Origin: Alkalicoccobacillus gibsonii
Lineage (GTDB): Bacteria > Bacillota > Bacilli > Bacillales > Bacillaceae_D
Length of the DNA stretch: 64,000 bases
Reading direction: 5' to 3'
Assembly: GCF_016798245.1 (NCBI RefSeq)
Contig: NZ_JAEUZA010000001.1
Location: 294,221 to 358,220, forward strand
The notes beneath the pieces were generated by a model that saw only the letters and a list, made by a program, of their open reading frames with translations, was not told the origin of the DNA and ran no database searches. Position numbers and translations under genes: made by a program. Of this stretch, positions 33,030 through 42,095 are shown in pieces; position 1 is the first letter of the stretch, and each line of letters starts with the position of its first letter.

Positions 33030-33814
33030 ATGTGATTCTAGCCCTCGTTGTTATTTTTCTCGCGTGGTCTGCTTTTAAACTGAAAAAATTAACGAAATCA
33101 GGTGCTATCACAGCTGTTTTTGTAGGGTTTTTTATCAGTTATGGACTTGGCATAAACGGATTGGTTGTATTAGGTGCTTTTTTTATTAGTTCTTCTGCGT
33201 TAAGTTCTATTTTTAAACCGAAGCGTGAGGGATTAATCGAGGAAAAAGGCAGTCAACGAGACGCCTATCAGGTTTTAGCAAATGGAGGAGTAGCAGCACT
33301 TATCTCATTATTGCATGCTTTTAATCCATCAGCCATTTATCAGGCTGCCTTTATTGCTAGTCTTGCTGCTGCTAATTCTGACACATGGGCTTCTGAAATT
33401 GGAAAATTAAATAAGTCTAATCCGTTTCATGTACTAAGCTTTAAACGGGTTCAAGCAGGTACGTCTGGAGCGGTGAGTCCATTAGGGACAATCGCTGCAT
33501 TTGCTGGGGCCGCCTTTATTGCATTGAGCGCCATGTTATTTACGTGGGATTCGTTTACTTGGCAATTTCCGATCATATGTGGGATTATTGTGGCAGGATT
33601 TGTTGGCAACTTGGCTGACACCATTTTTGGTGCAACCATACAGGTGACTTATACATGTGAGGTTTGTGGAGAAACAACCGAACGTCTCGTTCATTGCGAG
33701 CAAGAGACCAAACATAGAAGTGGCCTTAAGTGGGTCACAAATGATACGGTAAATGCTCTCTGTACAGTAATGGGTGCAGTAACTGGAGCTGGTTTTGCTT
33801 ATATGATTTTGTAG
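33026..33814 (+). CDS. DUF92 family membrane protein
   Basis: A 262-residue integral membrane protein with about six or seven hydrophobic segments. DUF92 motifs are present: LTKSGAITAVFVGFFISYGLG, AAANSDTWASEIGKL (charged catalytic-like motif of CTP:polyprenol/phytol kinase relatives), GTSGAVSPLGTIAAFAG and GNLADTIFGATIQ. A C-terminal loop holds TCEVCGETTERLVHC, a possible metal site. Relatives in phototrophs are phytol-phosphate kinases; in Firmicutes the function is unknown. It is coupled to yqgN by ATGA. Confidence 0.82.
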   Translation: MNVILALVVIFLAWSAFKLKKLTKSGAITAVFVGFFISYGLGINGLVVLGAFFISSSALSSIFKPKREGLIEEKGSQRDAYQVLANGGVAALISLLHAFNPSAIYQAAFIASLAAANSDTWASEIGKLNKSNPFHVLSFKRVQAGTSGAVSPLGTIAAFAGAAFIALSAMLFTWDSFTWQFPIICGIIVAGFVGNLADTIFGATIQVTYTCEVCGETTERLVHCEQETKHRSGLKWVTNDTVNALCTVMGAVTGAGFAYMIL

Positions 33815-33829
33815 AGTGGAGTGAATGGA

Positions 33830-34849
33830 TTGGATAAGATGTATGAACGGTATTCAAGACAAATGCTTTTTTCAGGAATAGGAAGTGAGGGGCAGGATAA
33901 GCTCTCCAAATCAGCTGTTCTTATTGTTGGGGTGGGAGCACTAGGCACAGCCATTGCAAACCACCTTGTTCGTGCGGGGATAGGACATGTACGCATGGTT
34001 GATCGTGACTACGTGGAAATGAGCAATCTGCAAAGACAAATGTTATTTGATGAACATGATGTAGAAATGCACATTCCTAAAGCTGAAGCTGCAAAACAAA
34101 AGCTGCAATCCATTAATTCAACGATTCAGATTGAAGCAATAGTGGCGGACGTGAATCCAACAAATGTAATGGAATTCATGGATGGAATTGATGTTGTGTT
34201 AGATGGAACAGATAACTTCCAGACACGTTTCCTTTTAAATGATGCTTGTTATAAGATGGGGGTTCCGTTTGCCTATGGTGGCGTAGTAGGAGCTAATGGT
34301 TTAACTAGCCTTTTTATCCCTGGTGAGACTGCTTGTTTGTCTTGTTTAATCCAATCTGATACCTCAAGTGGCGATACATGTGATACTATTGGTGTCATTA
34401 GTCCGATCGTAGATATTGTGGCTTCTATGCAATGCGTGGAGGTTTTAAAGTGGATAACGGGTGAACATGAAAAACTTCGCCGTGCTTTAGTCTCAATCGA
34501 TGTCTGGAATAATCGTCAGCATCAGATTTCGATTGCAAAACCGAAAACAAATTGCCCCACTTGTCAGCAAAAGTCATTTGTTCATCTTGAACGATCAACT
34601 GACGAAGCGACAACCATGTGTGGAAGGGAAACCGTCCAAATTAATCGTGGTTTCCAAATGGACTTAGAGGAATGGAGTAATCGATTAAAACCAATCGCCA
34701 AAGACGTTAAGAAAACCCCATTTCTTATCCGAGTTTCTCTACATGAGGGTGAACGATTTGTTATATTCCCTGACGGACGTGTGCTTGTTCAGGGTACGGA
34801 AGAGATTAATCGAGCAAAAAGTTTATTTAGTCGTTATATCGGTAATTAA
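33830..34849 (+). CDS. thiF: E1-like adenylyltransferase, ThiF/MoeB family
   Basis: A 339-residue protein. Residues about 1-240 are the ThiF/MoeB/HesA fold: YSRQMLFSGIGSEGQDKL, the ATP-binding VLIVGVGALGTAIANHLVRAG, the Asp-containing DRDYVEMSNLQRQML, and a CPTCQQ zinc pair near residue 245. A rhodanese-like or beta-grasp-handling extension follows. The thiamine operon at 43.4-46.9 kb contains thiS and thiG but no thiF, so this gene is the obvious candidate to activate ThiS; MoeB is an alternative. The TTG start at 33830 lies 8 nt after GGAG. Confidence 0.75.
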   Translation: MDKMYERYSRQMLFSGIGSEGQDKLSKSAVLIVGVGALGTAIANHLVRAGIGHVRMVDRDYVEMSNLQRQMLFDEHDVEMHIPKAEAAKQKLQSINSTIQIEAIVADVNPTNVMEFMDGIDVVLDGTDNFQTRFLLNDACYKMGVPFAYGGVVGANGLTSLFIPGETACLSCLIQSDTSSGDTCDTIGVISPIVDIVASMQCVEVLKWITGEHEKLRRALVSIDVWNNRQHQISIAKPKTNCPTCQQKSFVHLERSTDEATTMCGRETVQINRGFQMDLEEWSNRLKPIAKDVKKTPFLIRVSLHEGERFVIFPDGRVLVQGTEEINRAKSLFSRYIGN

Positions 34850-34914
34850 ATAAAGTGTTAGATTGGATAAAAAGCCTCTTTTCTTCATAACGTAAGGGAA
34901 AGGAGGAGATTCAC

Positions 34915-35115
34915 ATCCGAAATGCATTAACAGCTATAACTGTTGTGTTAGCCATTTATCTTACAGTTGCAAACCGATATCGTGTCATAAATGGTGTTTT
35001 TAAATATCCTTTCTTGCGCCGAATGATCATTCATTTCGCACTTAAAATTCCATTTATCCGGAATAAGCTTTCAGGAATTGTATTTCATCAAAGCCAAGTA
35101 CCATCTGTTGAATAA
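34915..35115 (+). CDS. 66-residue membrane miniprotein with apparent ATC start codon (YqgO position)
   Basis: An open frame runs from a stop at 34888 to TAA at 35113. It contains no ATG, GTG or TTG before codon 10, yet a strong AGGAGG (34901-34906) sits exactly 8 nt before an in-frame ATC at 34915. The product has a hydrophobic N-terminal helix (ALTAITVVLAIYLTVA) and a basic, partly hydrophobic tail. Between ThiF-like and gluP it takes the place of yqgO. An ATT at 34909 is the alternative start. Function is unknown. Confidence 0.65.
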   Translation: MRNALTAITVVLAIYLTVANRYRVINGVFKYPFLRRMIIHFALKIPFIRNKLSGIVFHQSQVPSVE

Positions 35116-35118
35116 GAT

Positions 35119-35152
35119 AAAAGTCCGACGTACTTGATGTCGGGCTTTTTTT
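35119..35152 (+). terminator. Terminator before gluP
   Basis: AAGTCCGAC (with one G-T pair) pairs with GTCGGGCTT, followed by T7. Confidence 0.88.
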
Positions 35153-35231
35153 AAGTGTTATGAGTGGGGTCTTACTATAATATCTTGATATACTGGATAC
35201 ATACCTAAATGCTTAAGTAGGGAGTGCAGCC

Positions 35232-36752
35232 ATGAATGTAATAAAACAAGATGCTTATTTTTGGAAAATAGTTCATTCATTTGCGATGAAGCAACACCAT
35301 CGTGTCATATCCCTGCAAACAAATGAAGTGTGGCTTGCAAATGAATTGAATAAAAAGGTTATTCGTTTGGTTCGCGCTGATTATGATTGGTCGAATCAGC
35401 TAAAACAAAACATGGAAACGTCTTTTGCGAAGTTAGATGGACTTAGAACTCAACTACGCTGGAAAACAATAGCGGCTGACAATGTGTATGTAGCCGTTTT
35501 ACCTCCCGTTGATGATTGGGAGCACCTTTTCAAACGGCAGATGAATCACCCAAATGGAAAGGTACATATGAGTTGTTACTTGATTGAACAAGGAACAGAG
35601 GGGTATCAGGTTACGCCTAATCACATTCCGCTCGAATTACCTGAGCCTGAATCAAAAGCCGAAGAAGAATACGAAAAAGATATAACCTATTATAAACAAG
35701 CTGTTCGAGCTTCTGTTGAGAAGAAGGAGAATCAAGAGAAACAAACCTTTTCAAGAGGAAAACCAATTGTTTCATATGTAATGCTTACTGCCATTGTTCT
35801 CATGTACTTCTGGTTGGAATATGCAGGCGGTAGTACAAACACATTAAATCTTATTCAATGGGGAGCAAAATACAACCCACTCATTATGGAGGGCGAATGG
35901 TGGCGTTTGTTTAGTGCCATGTTTTTGCATATAGGTTTTTTCCATTTAATGATGAATGGATTAGCTCTTTACTTTTTAGGAACGTTAGTTGAACGCATTT
36001 ATGGATCCATACGATTTCTGTTCATTTATATGATTGCTGGTTTGATCGGTTCTCTCGCTAGTTTTGCTTTTATGGGGGCTGTATCTGCTGGTGCATCTGG
36101 TGCAATCTTTGGTTGTTTTGGTGCTTTATTATACTTTGGTTTGATTCATCGAGAACTCTTCTTCAGGACCATGGGACAAAATGTCATCGTCATTCTCGTT
36201 ATCAATTTGGTGTTTGGATTTGTCGTACAAGGAATTGACATGGGAGCACACTTAGGTGGACTTGCAGGCGGGTTTTTGGCAGCGGGCCTTGTTAAATTGC
36301 CTTCACAGAAGGGATTTTGGATTCGTTACGGTGCGGGAATAGGTATTGTCGTGGTCGCCGCAACATTATGGCTAGTTGGAAATCAGTTCCCTTCCAATCA
36401 CGCCCAAACGGATCTACAAATTGCTGCAGAGTATATTGACCAGGGGAACTTAGATGAAGCCATACCTTTTCTAGAACGAGCACAAACTTCTGAAGAAGAA
36501 CTTCCTGAGGTGCCATTTTATCTTGCGTATATTTATTTAAATCAAAACCAAAACGCTGAAGCGATTCCACTACTTGAAGAAGCGATACGTATAAGGCCAG
36601 AATTTCATGAAGCAATCTACAACTTAGCTCTTGCTTATGCACTTGAAGGAAACACAGAAGAAGCTAAATCGTTAATTGATGAAGCTATTTCAATTGAACC
36701 GGATGAACAAATGTATCTAGAGCTTCAAAAACAAATAGAAGAAAGTTCGTAG
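35232..36752 (+). CDS. gluP: Rhomboid intramembrane serine protease GluP with TPR tail
   Basis: A 506-residue protein, like B. subtilis GluP/YqgP. A cytoplasmic N-terminal domain (about residues 1-180) precedes seven membrane segments. The catalytic dyad lies in SAGASGAIFG (Ser near 288) and DMGAHLGGLAGG (His near 339). A C-terminal TPR region (about 395-495) contains repeats such as AIPLLEEAIRIRPEFHEAIYNLA. GluP cleaves membrane proteins, including the Mg transporter MgtE in B. subtilis. The ATG at 35232 follows AGGGAGTG. Confidence 0.93.
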   Translation: MNVIKQDAYFWKIVHSFAMKQHHRVISLQTNEVWLANELNKKVIRLVRADYDWSNQLKQNMETSFAKLDGLRTQLRWKTIAADNVYVAVLPPVDDWEHLFKRQMNHPNGKVHMSCYLIEQGTEGYQVTPNHIPLELPEPESKAEEEYEKDITYYKQAVRASVEKKENQEKQTFSRGKPIVSYVMLTAIVLMYFWLEYAGGSTNTLNLIQWGAKYNPLIMEGEWWRLFSAMFLHIGFFHLMMNGLALYFLGTLVERIYGSIRFLFIYMIAGLIGSLASFAFMGAVSAGASGAIFGCFGALLYFGLIHRELFFRTMGQNVIVILVINLVFGFVVQGIDMGAHLGGLAGGFLAAGLVKLPSQKGFWIRYGAGIGIVVVAATLWLVGNQFPSNHAQTDLQIAAEYIDQGNLDEAIPFLERAQTSEEELPEVPFYLAYIYLNQNQNAEAIPLLEEAIRIRPEFHEAIYNLALAYALEGNTEEAKSLIDEAISIEPDEQMYLELQKQIEESS

Positions 36753-36822
36753 AATTCTACCTTGCTCATACATGTTCTTTGCAACTGTTGCGAATAATGT
36801 GTAAGAACAGGGGTGAAGAAGG

Positions 36823-38283
36823 ATGGAACGAACAGGTACTGAGTTTTCTGCAGACTATAATGAAAATCTTGCATATCTAAAAAAAGAATTAGCCATTGAC
36901 GAGAGCTTTGATTTAATTTGCCTTGAATTGAAGCATGCCAATCGTAAAATGGCTCTTATTCTTGTAGATGGGTTTGGTAAGGATGCTGCAATCACCGAAA
37001 TTCAAAAACAACTCCATTATTTAGATAGGCATGAGCAAGAAATAGACCGATTTGAAGACGTCTTAATGGAACAAGTGATACCATACGTTGAACTTTCAAA
37101 AGCTAAGGATTTAGATCAAGTGATCGAAGAAGTGTTAGCGGGTCCTTGTGCATTAATCGTTGAAGGATTCTCTTTTGCTATTATTATGGATACGCGTGAG
37201 TACCCGGTTCGTTCACCTGAGGAGCCAGATACTGAGCAAGTCATAAGAGGCTCAAAGGATGGCTTTGTTGAAACGATTGTCATGAATGCGGCATTAATCC
37301 GTAGACGAGTCAGAGACAAGACATTGCGTGTGAAGTATGTGAAAGTGGGACGTCGTTCAAAGTCGGATCTAGCCATATTGTACATAGAGGACATTGCAGA
37401 TCCTTCCTACGTAGAACACATTCATAGTGCTCTTCAAGCAATAGAAACCGATGGCTTACCGATGGCAGATAAATCGATTGAAGAGTATGTTTTTGGTCAG
37501 CATTACAATCCGTACCCACTTGTACGCTATACAGAGCGACCGGATGTTAGTGCCACGCATTTATACGAGGGGCACCTGATTGTTTTGGTAGATGGATCAC
37601 CAAGCGCGATCATTACGCCAACAAGCTTCTGGCACCATCTTCAGCATGCTGAAGAGTATAGACAAAAGCCAATTGTAGGGGCCATTCAACGACTTGTCCG
37701 ATTTACAGCTGTATGGTCATCGTTATTTCTTTTACCATTGTGGTATATTCTAGCCATCCAGCCTGATTTACTTCCCCAAGCGCTCTCGTTTATAGGGACG
37801 GAATCAAATGGTCAAATTCCTCTCATCGTTCAATTTCTCATAGCAGAGGTTGGGATTGAGATGCTCCGAATGGCCTCTATTCATACCCCTACAGCACTCG
37901 CTACAGCGCTTGGTTTAGTTGCAGCTCTCCTAATTGGACAAGTCGCTATTGATGTCGGATTGTTTTCTCCTGAAGTTGTCCTTTATTTATCAATGGCAGC
38001 AATCGGAACATTTGCTACGCCAAGCTATGAATTAAGCCTGGCGAATCGAATCATGCGAGTGGTGTTTTTGCTTTTAGCTTCTGTATTTGGAGTAAGTGGC
38101 TACGTAATAGCTGTTACCCTATGGGTCATTCTTCTTTGTAGTATGAAAGTCATGAATGTTCCCTACATGTGGCCACTCATTCCTTTTGACTATCGTGCAA
38201 TGCGTGATGTAGTCTTTAGAGCGCCAATGCCGTTAAAAAATAGACGTCCTACTGTTTTACACCCACGTGATCCCGATCGTTAA
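36823..38283 (+). CDS. SpoVAF/GerA-family spore germination membrane protein
   Basis: A 486-residue protein: a soluble N-terminal half (residues about 1-285) with IIMDTREYPVRSPEEPDTEQVIRGS and IEDIADPSYVEHI motifs, then about five membrane segments in residues 290-455. These motifs are the hallmark of GerA-type A subunits, and the HYNPYPLVRYTERPDVSATHLYEGH stretch looks most like SpoVAF. SpoVAF acts with spore germination channels and receptors in the inner spore membrane. Here it is outside a spoVA operon and has no B or C subunit adjacent. Its stop overlaps the convergent yueI stop by 4 bp. Confidence 0.85.
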   Translation: MERTGTEFSADYNENLAYLKKELAIDESFDLICLELKHANRKMALILVDGFGKDAAITEIQKQLHYLDRHEQEIDRFEDVLMEQVIPYVELSKAKDLDQVIEEVLAGPCALIVEGFSFAIIMDTREYPVRSPEEPDTEQVIRGSKDGFVETIVMNAALIRRRVRDKTLRVKYVKVGRRSKSDLAILYIEDIADPSYVEHIHSALQAIETDGLPMADKSIEEYVFGQHYNPYPLVRYTERPDVSATHLYEGHLIVLVDGSPSAIITPTSFWHHLQHAEEYRQKPIVGAIQRLVRFTAVWSSLFLLPLWYILAIQPDLLPQALSFIGTESNGQIPLIVQFLIAEVGIEMLRMASIHTPTALATALGLVAALLIGQVAIDVGLFSPEVVLYLSMAAIGTFATPSYELSLANRIMRVVFLLLASVFGVSGYVIAVTLWVILLCSMKVMNVPYMWPLIPFDYRAMRDVVFRAPMPLKNRRPTVLHPRDPDR

Positions 38284-38687
38284 TCTTGGTTAAATGGGGC
38301 CATGTCTTTTTCATATAATGAATCTTCGATAAAAACAGAGGTAGTTGGTGGTTGTATAGCATGTGACGCATTTGCCACTACAAGTCCAATAGGAGTAGAC
38401 TCCGTTGGTGTAACGATGGTATAAGGTACATTTGCTTTTGCTGCAAGCTTCGTATAGCGAGAATAAAATTGATAAGAAAGGTGTCCATTAATATACAGGT
38501 GGACATCTTTTTGTGTGTTCATCGCTGCGGCTACCTCAGTATATTCATTTCCCGATACAACTTGTTTTACAGTAAGCGCAACATGTATCCGCTCAAGAAT
38601 GGTAGAAAGAAAAAGCTTTCTTTCCTGTGGTCGAATTTCGGGCTTTCCGTATATGGCTTCTTCTAGAATGTCATTAACTTTTTTCAT
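38280..38687 (-). CDS. yueI: YueI family protein (DUF1694)
   Basis: A 135-residue soluble protein. DUF1694 features: GKPEIRPQERKLFLSTILERIHVALT near the N-terminus, then VHLYINGHLSYQFYSRYTKLAAKANVPYTIV and PIGLVVANASHAI. Its fold resembles L30e-like ribosomal proteins, and RNA binding is plausible, but its function is unknown. Convergent with the SpoVAF-like gene, with overlapping stop codons. In B. subtilis yueI lies elsewhere, so this is a local difference. Confidence 0.82.
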   Translation of the reverse strand: MKKVNDILEEAIYGKPEIRPQERKLFLSTILERIHVALTVKQVVSGNEYTEVAAAMNTQKDVHLYINGHLSYQFYSRYTKLAAKANVPYTIVTPTESTPIGLVVANASHAIQPPTTSVFIEDSLYEKDMAPFNQD

Positions 38688-38784
38688 GATGACTGGCCTC
38701 CAATAAGATTGATTGTCCTCTTTTTACTTTCGTCTACATAAACATATCATATACGTTTGTACTTTGTGAAAGGAGACACATGCG

Positions 38785-39297
38785 ATGTTAATCTTTTTTA
38801 CCATAAGTTTATTTGTATTTTCAATAGGCTTTGCGGTTGGGGGCTTGCTCGCCGGTCCAAGAGTCCTTCCACCATTTGTACAGTTGTTCCTATTAACAGG
38901 GATCTTTCTTGTTTGTACGTATGTAGGCATGTTTATTGGAGCGATCCTGCCATCCATATTTAGCTTTGGTTTTATTGATTTCTTTCTGGCTATTTGTTGT
39001 ATCCTTGTGGTCATTTCAATCATTACACGTTTTCATCCGATTTACGGATTTTTTCCTCCTAATGACAAAATAATCGTGTTGCTGCTTGCCGCATTGTTTT
39101 GCTTGATTGGGTTTCAGTGGGGAGTCATCGGATATAAAACCTTCTTCACTTTTTTAATGTCATTCTTTTTTCTCTGTTCAATGACAATTGGACTCATTGT
39201 TCAACAACATATCCTCCAAAAATTATGGAGGTTTGCCTATATTTCCTTTGTCCCTCTTATTTGGTTACTATTCGTGACAGTCTTTAAGCTGTTATAA
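38785..39297 (+). CDS. Unknown integral membrane protein
   Basis: A 170-residue, almost wholly hydrophobic protein with about five or six membrane segments, no obvious catalytic motif, and short loops (ITRFHPIYGFFPPNDK is the longest polar stretch). GAAAGGAGAC precedes the ATG at 38785. It lies 17 nt upstream of yqgQ and may be cotranscribed with yqgQ-glcK. I do not recognise a family. Confidence 0.72.
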   Translation: MLIFFTISLFVFSIGFAVGGLLAGPRVLPPFVQLFLLTGIFLVCTYVGMFIGAILPSIFSFGFIDFFLAICCILVVISIITRFHPIYGFFPPNDKIIVLLLAALFCLIGFQWGVIGYKTFFTFLMSFFFLCSMTIGLIVQQHILQKLWRFAYISFVPLIWLLFVTVFKLL

Positions 39298-39314
39298 TAA
39301 AATAGAGGTGGCTT

Positions 39315-39503
39315 ATGAACACGTATTACGATTTATTACAGCAGATGAAAACATATGGAACGTTTATATACACAGGTGACCGAGAATTAGACCTTACTTT
39401 ATTAACTGAGGAGATTAGGTCTCTCAAATTATCTGGATTGTTTTCAACTCAAGAATTTAGTCAGGCCATGGCCATAATTATGAAAGAAAAAAGCAAGCTA
39501 TAA
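39315..39503 (+). CDS. yqgQ: YqgQ family small protein (DUF910)
   Basis: A 62-residue helical protein with the DUF910 pattern: YYDLLQQMKTYGTFIYTGDRE, then LLTEEIRSLKLSGLFSTQEF. Members have a three-helix fold and an unknown role; the association with glucokinase is widely conserved. It precedes glcK by 14 nt and the RBS is AGAGGTGG. Confidence 0.9.
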   Translation: MNTYYDLLQQMKTYGTFIYTGDRELDLTLLTEEIRSLKLSGLFSTQEFSQAMAIIMKEKSKL

Positions 39504-39517
39504 TAAGGGGGATAAAC

Positions 39518-40489
39518 ATGGGTACTGAACAATGGTTAGCGGGAATTGATATTGGAGGAACAACAGTAAAGCTTTCTTTTATAACGGAAGATGGGGCAAT
39601 CCTAGAAAAATGGGAGATTCCAACCAATACAGATCAAGGCGGAGTGATGGTTGTTCAAGATATTGGCAAATCCATCCAAGAAAAACTTTCTACATTAGGT
39701 AAAGGCATTGATCAACTTGGTGCAGCCGGAGTGGGAGCACCGGGATTTTTAGAGATGGAAACAGGTTTTGTCTACGAAGCGATTAACATTGGTTGGAAAG
39801 ACTTTGCGCTTAAAGAGGAATTAGAGAAGCAGCTTGGCATTCCGGTGTCTGTTGACAATGACGCGAATATTGCCGCTTTAGGAGAGATGTGGCAAGGGGC
39901 TGGAGATGGAGCTCGGGACGTGCTATTCATTACACTTGGGACAGGTGTTGGTGGAGGTGTGATTTCGAATGGTCAGATTCTACATGGAGCGAATGGAATG
40001 GCTGGTGAATTAGGTCACATTACTTCTATCCCTGAAGGTGGCAGACCTTGTAACTGCGGGAAAACGGGTTGCTTAGAGACCGTTTCCTCTGCAACAGGAA
40101 TTGTTCAGCTTGCTTTAGAATTCCTTCCACAGCATCCTGAAAGCTCGCTAAAAGCGTTTGAACAAGAGGGAACACTATCTGCACGCGCTGTCATTGAACA
40201 AGCTGATGCTGGAGACGCTTGTGCTACTGCAGTTGTTGAAAAAAGTATGTACTATTTAGGGTTCGCTATCGCGAATTTAGCAAATACTTTAAATCCAAGT
40301 CGTATTGTTATTGGTGGCGGTGTGTCAAAGGGTGGGCAAACGTTACTCAATCCGTTAAATGATACATACTCGAAGTTTGTCCTTAAGCGAGTAAAGGAAG
40401 CAGCCGATATTAAGATTGCTGAACTTGGAAATGATGCTGGAATAGTTGGGGCTGCCTGGATTGCTAAAGAGGCAAAGCGGAAAGCATAG
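39518..40489 (+). CDS. glcK: Glucokinase (ROK family)
   Basis: A 323-residue ROK-family kinase that phosphorylates glucose to glucose-6-phosphate with ATP. It has the N-terminal ATP loop GIDIGGTTVKLS, sugar-binding GEMWQGAG and catalytic NDANIAALGE, and the zinc-binding CNCGKTGCLETVSS motif near residue 178. IVIGGGVSKGG follows. It is downstream of yqgQ in the same operon. AAGGGGG precedes the ATG. Confidence 0.94.
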   Translation: MGTEQWLAGIDIGGTTVKLSFITEDGAILEKWEIPTNTDQGGVMVVQDIGKSIQEKLSTLGKGIDQLGAAGVGAPGFLEMETGFVYEAINIGWKDFALKEELEKQLGIPVSVDNDANIAALGEMWQGAGDGARDVLFITLGTGVGGGVISNGQILHGANGMAGELGHITSIPEGGRPCNCGKTGCLETVSSATGIVQLALEFLPQHPESSLKAFEQEGTLSARAVIEQADAGDACATAVVEKSMYYLGFAIANLANTLNPSRIVIGGGVSKGGQTLLNPLNDTYSKFVLKRVKEAADIKIAELGNDAGIVGAAWIAKEAKRKA

Positions 40490-40552
40490 AAGCCTGTTAC
40501 ACATAGATTATGTTAAGAAGGTTATCGCAAATTAAAGGAGATTTATACAAAT

Positions 40553-41965
40553 ATGGAGTATCGTATTGAACGTGATTTATTAGGTGAAAAAGAAGTACCA
40601 AAGCATGCATACTATGGGATTCAGTCCATGAGGGCAAAGGAGAATTTCCCGATTACAGGCTATCCACCACATCCGGAGCTCATTCGTGCATTTGGTTACG
40701 TGAAAAAAGCAGCGGCTATGGCGAACCGTGATGTTGGCGTTCTTCAGCCGAAGATTGCTGAAGCGATCATTCAAGCATCAGATGAGATCATTAATGGGCA
40801 ATGGGTTGATCAATTCATTGTCGATTCCATTCAGGGTGGGGCAGGTACTTCTTTTAACATGAATGCAAATGAAGTCATTGCAAACCGTGCAATTGAAATT
40901 ATGGGTGGCGAAAAAGGTGAGTATATTAAAGTGAGCCCTAACACTCATGTAAACATGGCTCAATCGACAAATGATGCCTTTCCTACAGCCATTCATATTG
41001 CGAGTTTACACCTAGCTCATCAGCTTCAGGATTCATTATCACGCTTAATTGGGGCTATGGAAATAAAGGAAAAGGAATTTGATTCTGTCTTAAAAATGGG
41101 AAGAACTCATCTACAGGACGCTGTGCCGATTCGTTTAGGACAAGAATTTGGAGCCTATAAGCGTGTTCTCATGAGAGATTTGAACCGAATCAAGCGCTCT
41201 GTGGGTCACCTGTATGAAGTGAATATGGGAGCAACAGCAGTCGGAACAGGCTTAAATGCCCTGCCTGAATATATCGATAAGGTTTCAAACTATTTAGCTG
41301 ATATTACAGGACACCCATTTTGTAAAGCTGAAAATTTAGTAGATGCGACTCAAAACACCGATGCTTATACGGAGGTTTCAAGTGCACTTAAAATCCTTGC
41401 GATTAACCTTTCGAAGATGGCAAATGATATTCGTCTAATGAGCTCTGGTCCGCGAACCGGATTTAACGAAATCAATCTTCCACCTCGTCAACCAGGATCG
41501 TCCATCATGCCGGGGAAAGTGAATCCGGTAATGTGTGAGGTCATTAACCAACTCTCATTCCAAGTGATTGGAAATGATCACACCATTTCACTCGCTTCGG
41601 AAGCAGGACAGCTTGAGTTGAATGTAATGGAACCAGTATTGGTATTTAACTTATTACAATCCTTCTCCATTCTCGATAATGGCATGCGCGTCTTTAGAGA
41701 ATATGCCATTGAAGGAATAACGGCTAACGTTGAAAGATGTCTAGGTCTTGTGGAAGGCAGTGTAGGGATTGTCACAGCTATCAATCCACATGTAGGATAT
41801 GAAGTAGCGACAAGAATTGCAAAGGAAGCCATTCAAACAGGCCGCCCCGTTCGAGAAATTTGTTTAGAGCGAGGTATCTTATCAGAGGAAGAGCTGAATG
41901 AAATTCTTAATCCGGAAGAAATGACAAATCCGGGGATTGCTGGATCTCGATTTATTTCAATGTAA
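40553..41965 (+). CDS. aspA: Aspartate ammonia-lyase
   Basis: A 470-residue lyase of the fumarase/aspartase superfamily. The flexible catalytic loop [19 protein letters not shown] with its serine is clear, as are GGAGTSFNMNANEVIAN and the STNDAFPTA motif. The sequence diverges from the FumC at 52.0-53.4 kb in the N-terminal part and in the active-site region (FNMNANEV vs QSNMNVNEV), which points to aspartase. It deaminates aspartate to fumarate. Monocistronic, with a strong terminator. Confidence 0.93.
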   Translation: MEYRIERDLLGEKEVPKHAYYGIQSMRAKENFPITGYPPHPELIRAFGYVKKAAAMANRDVGVLQPKIAEAIIQASDEIINGQWVDQFIVDSIQGGAGTSFNMNANEVIANRAIEIMGGEKGEYIKVSPNTHVNMAQSTNDAFPTAIHIASLHLAHQLQDSLSRLIGAMEIKEKEFDSVLKMGRTHLQDAVPIRLGQEFGAYKRVLMRDLNRIKRSVGHLYEVNMGATAVGTGLNALPEYIDKVSNYLADITGHPFCKAENLVDATQNTDAYTEVSSALKILAINLSKMANDIRLMSSGPRTGFNEINLPPRQPGSSIMPGKVNPVMCEVINQLSFQVIGNDHTISLASEAGQLELNVMEPVLVFNLLQSFSILDNGMRVFREYAIEGITANVERCLGLVEGSVGIVTAINPHVGYEVATRIAKEAIQTGRPVREICLERGILSEEELNEILNPEEMTNPGIAGSRFISM

Positions 41966-41975
41966 GACCGATATA

Positions 41976-42012
41976 AGCTGAAGAGGATACTTTTTCCTCT
42001 TCAGCTTTTTTT
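41976..42012 (+). terminator. aspA terminator
   Basis: AGCTGAAGAGGA (41976-41987) pairs with TCCTCTTCAGCT, followed by T6. Confidence 0.92.
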
Positions 42013-42095
42013 ACATTCCTTTTAAAAAGAAGTTGAGAGGAAGAAAGTAGACATGTCATAATAAGGATAGAGATAGATAAAAAGGTGGCCCGGTC

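Noticed and set aside
36292-36642. Minus-strand 116-codon frame in gluP
   Set aside because: It lies wholly inside the gluP TPR region on the other strand and has no start context.
40553-41965. Second fumarase gene
   Set aside because: The sequence differs from the FumC at 52.0-53.4 kb in the active-site regions and is more like aspartase.
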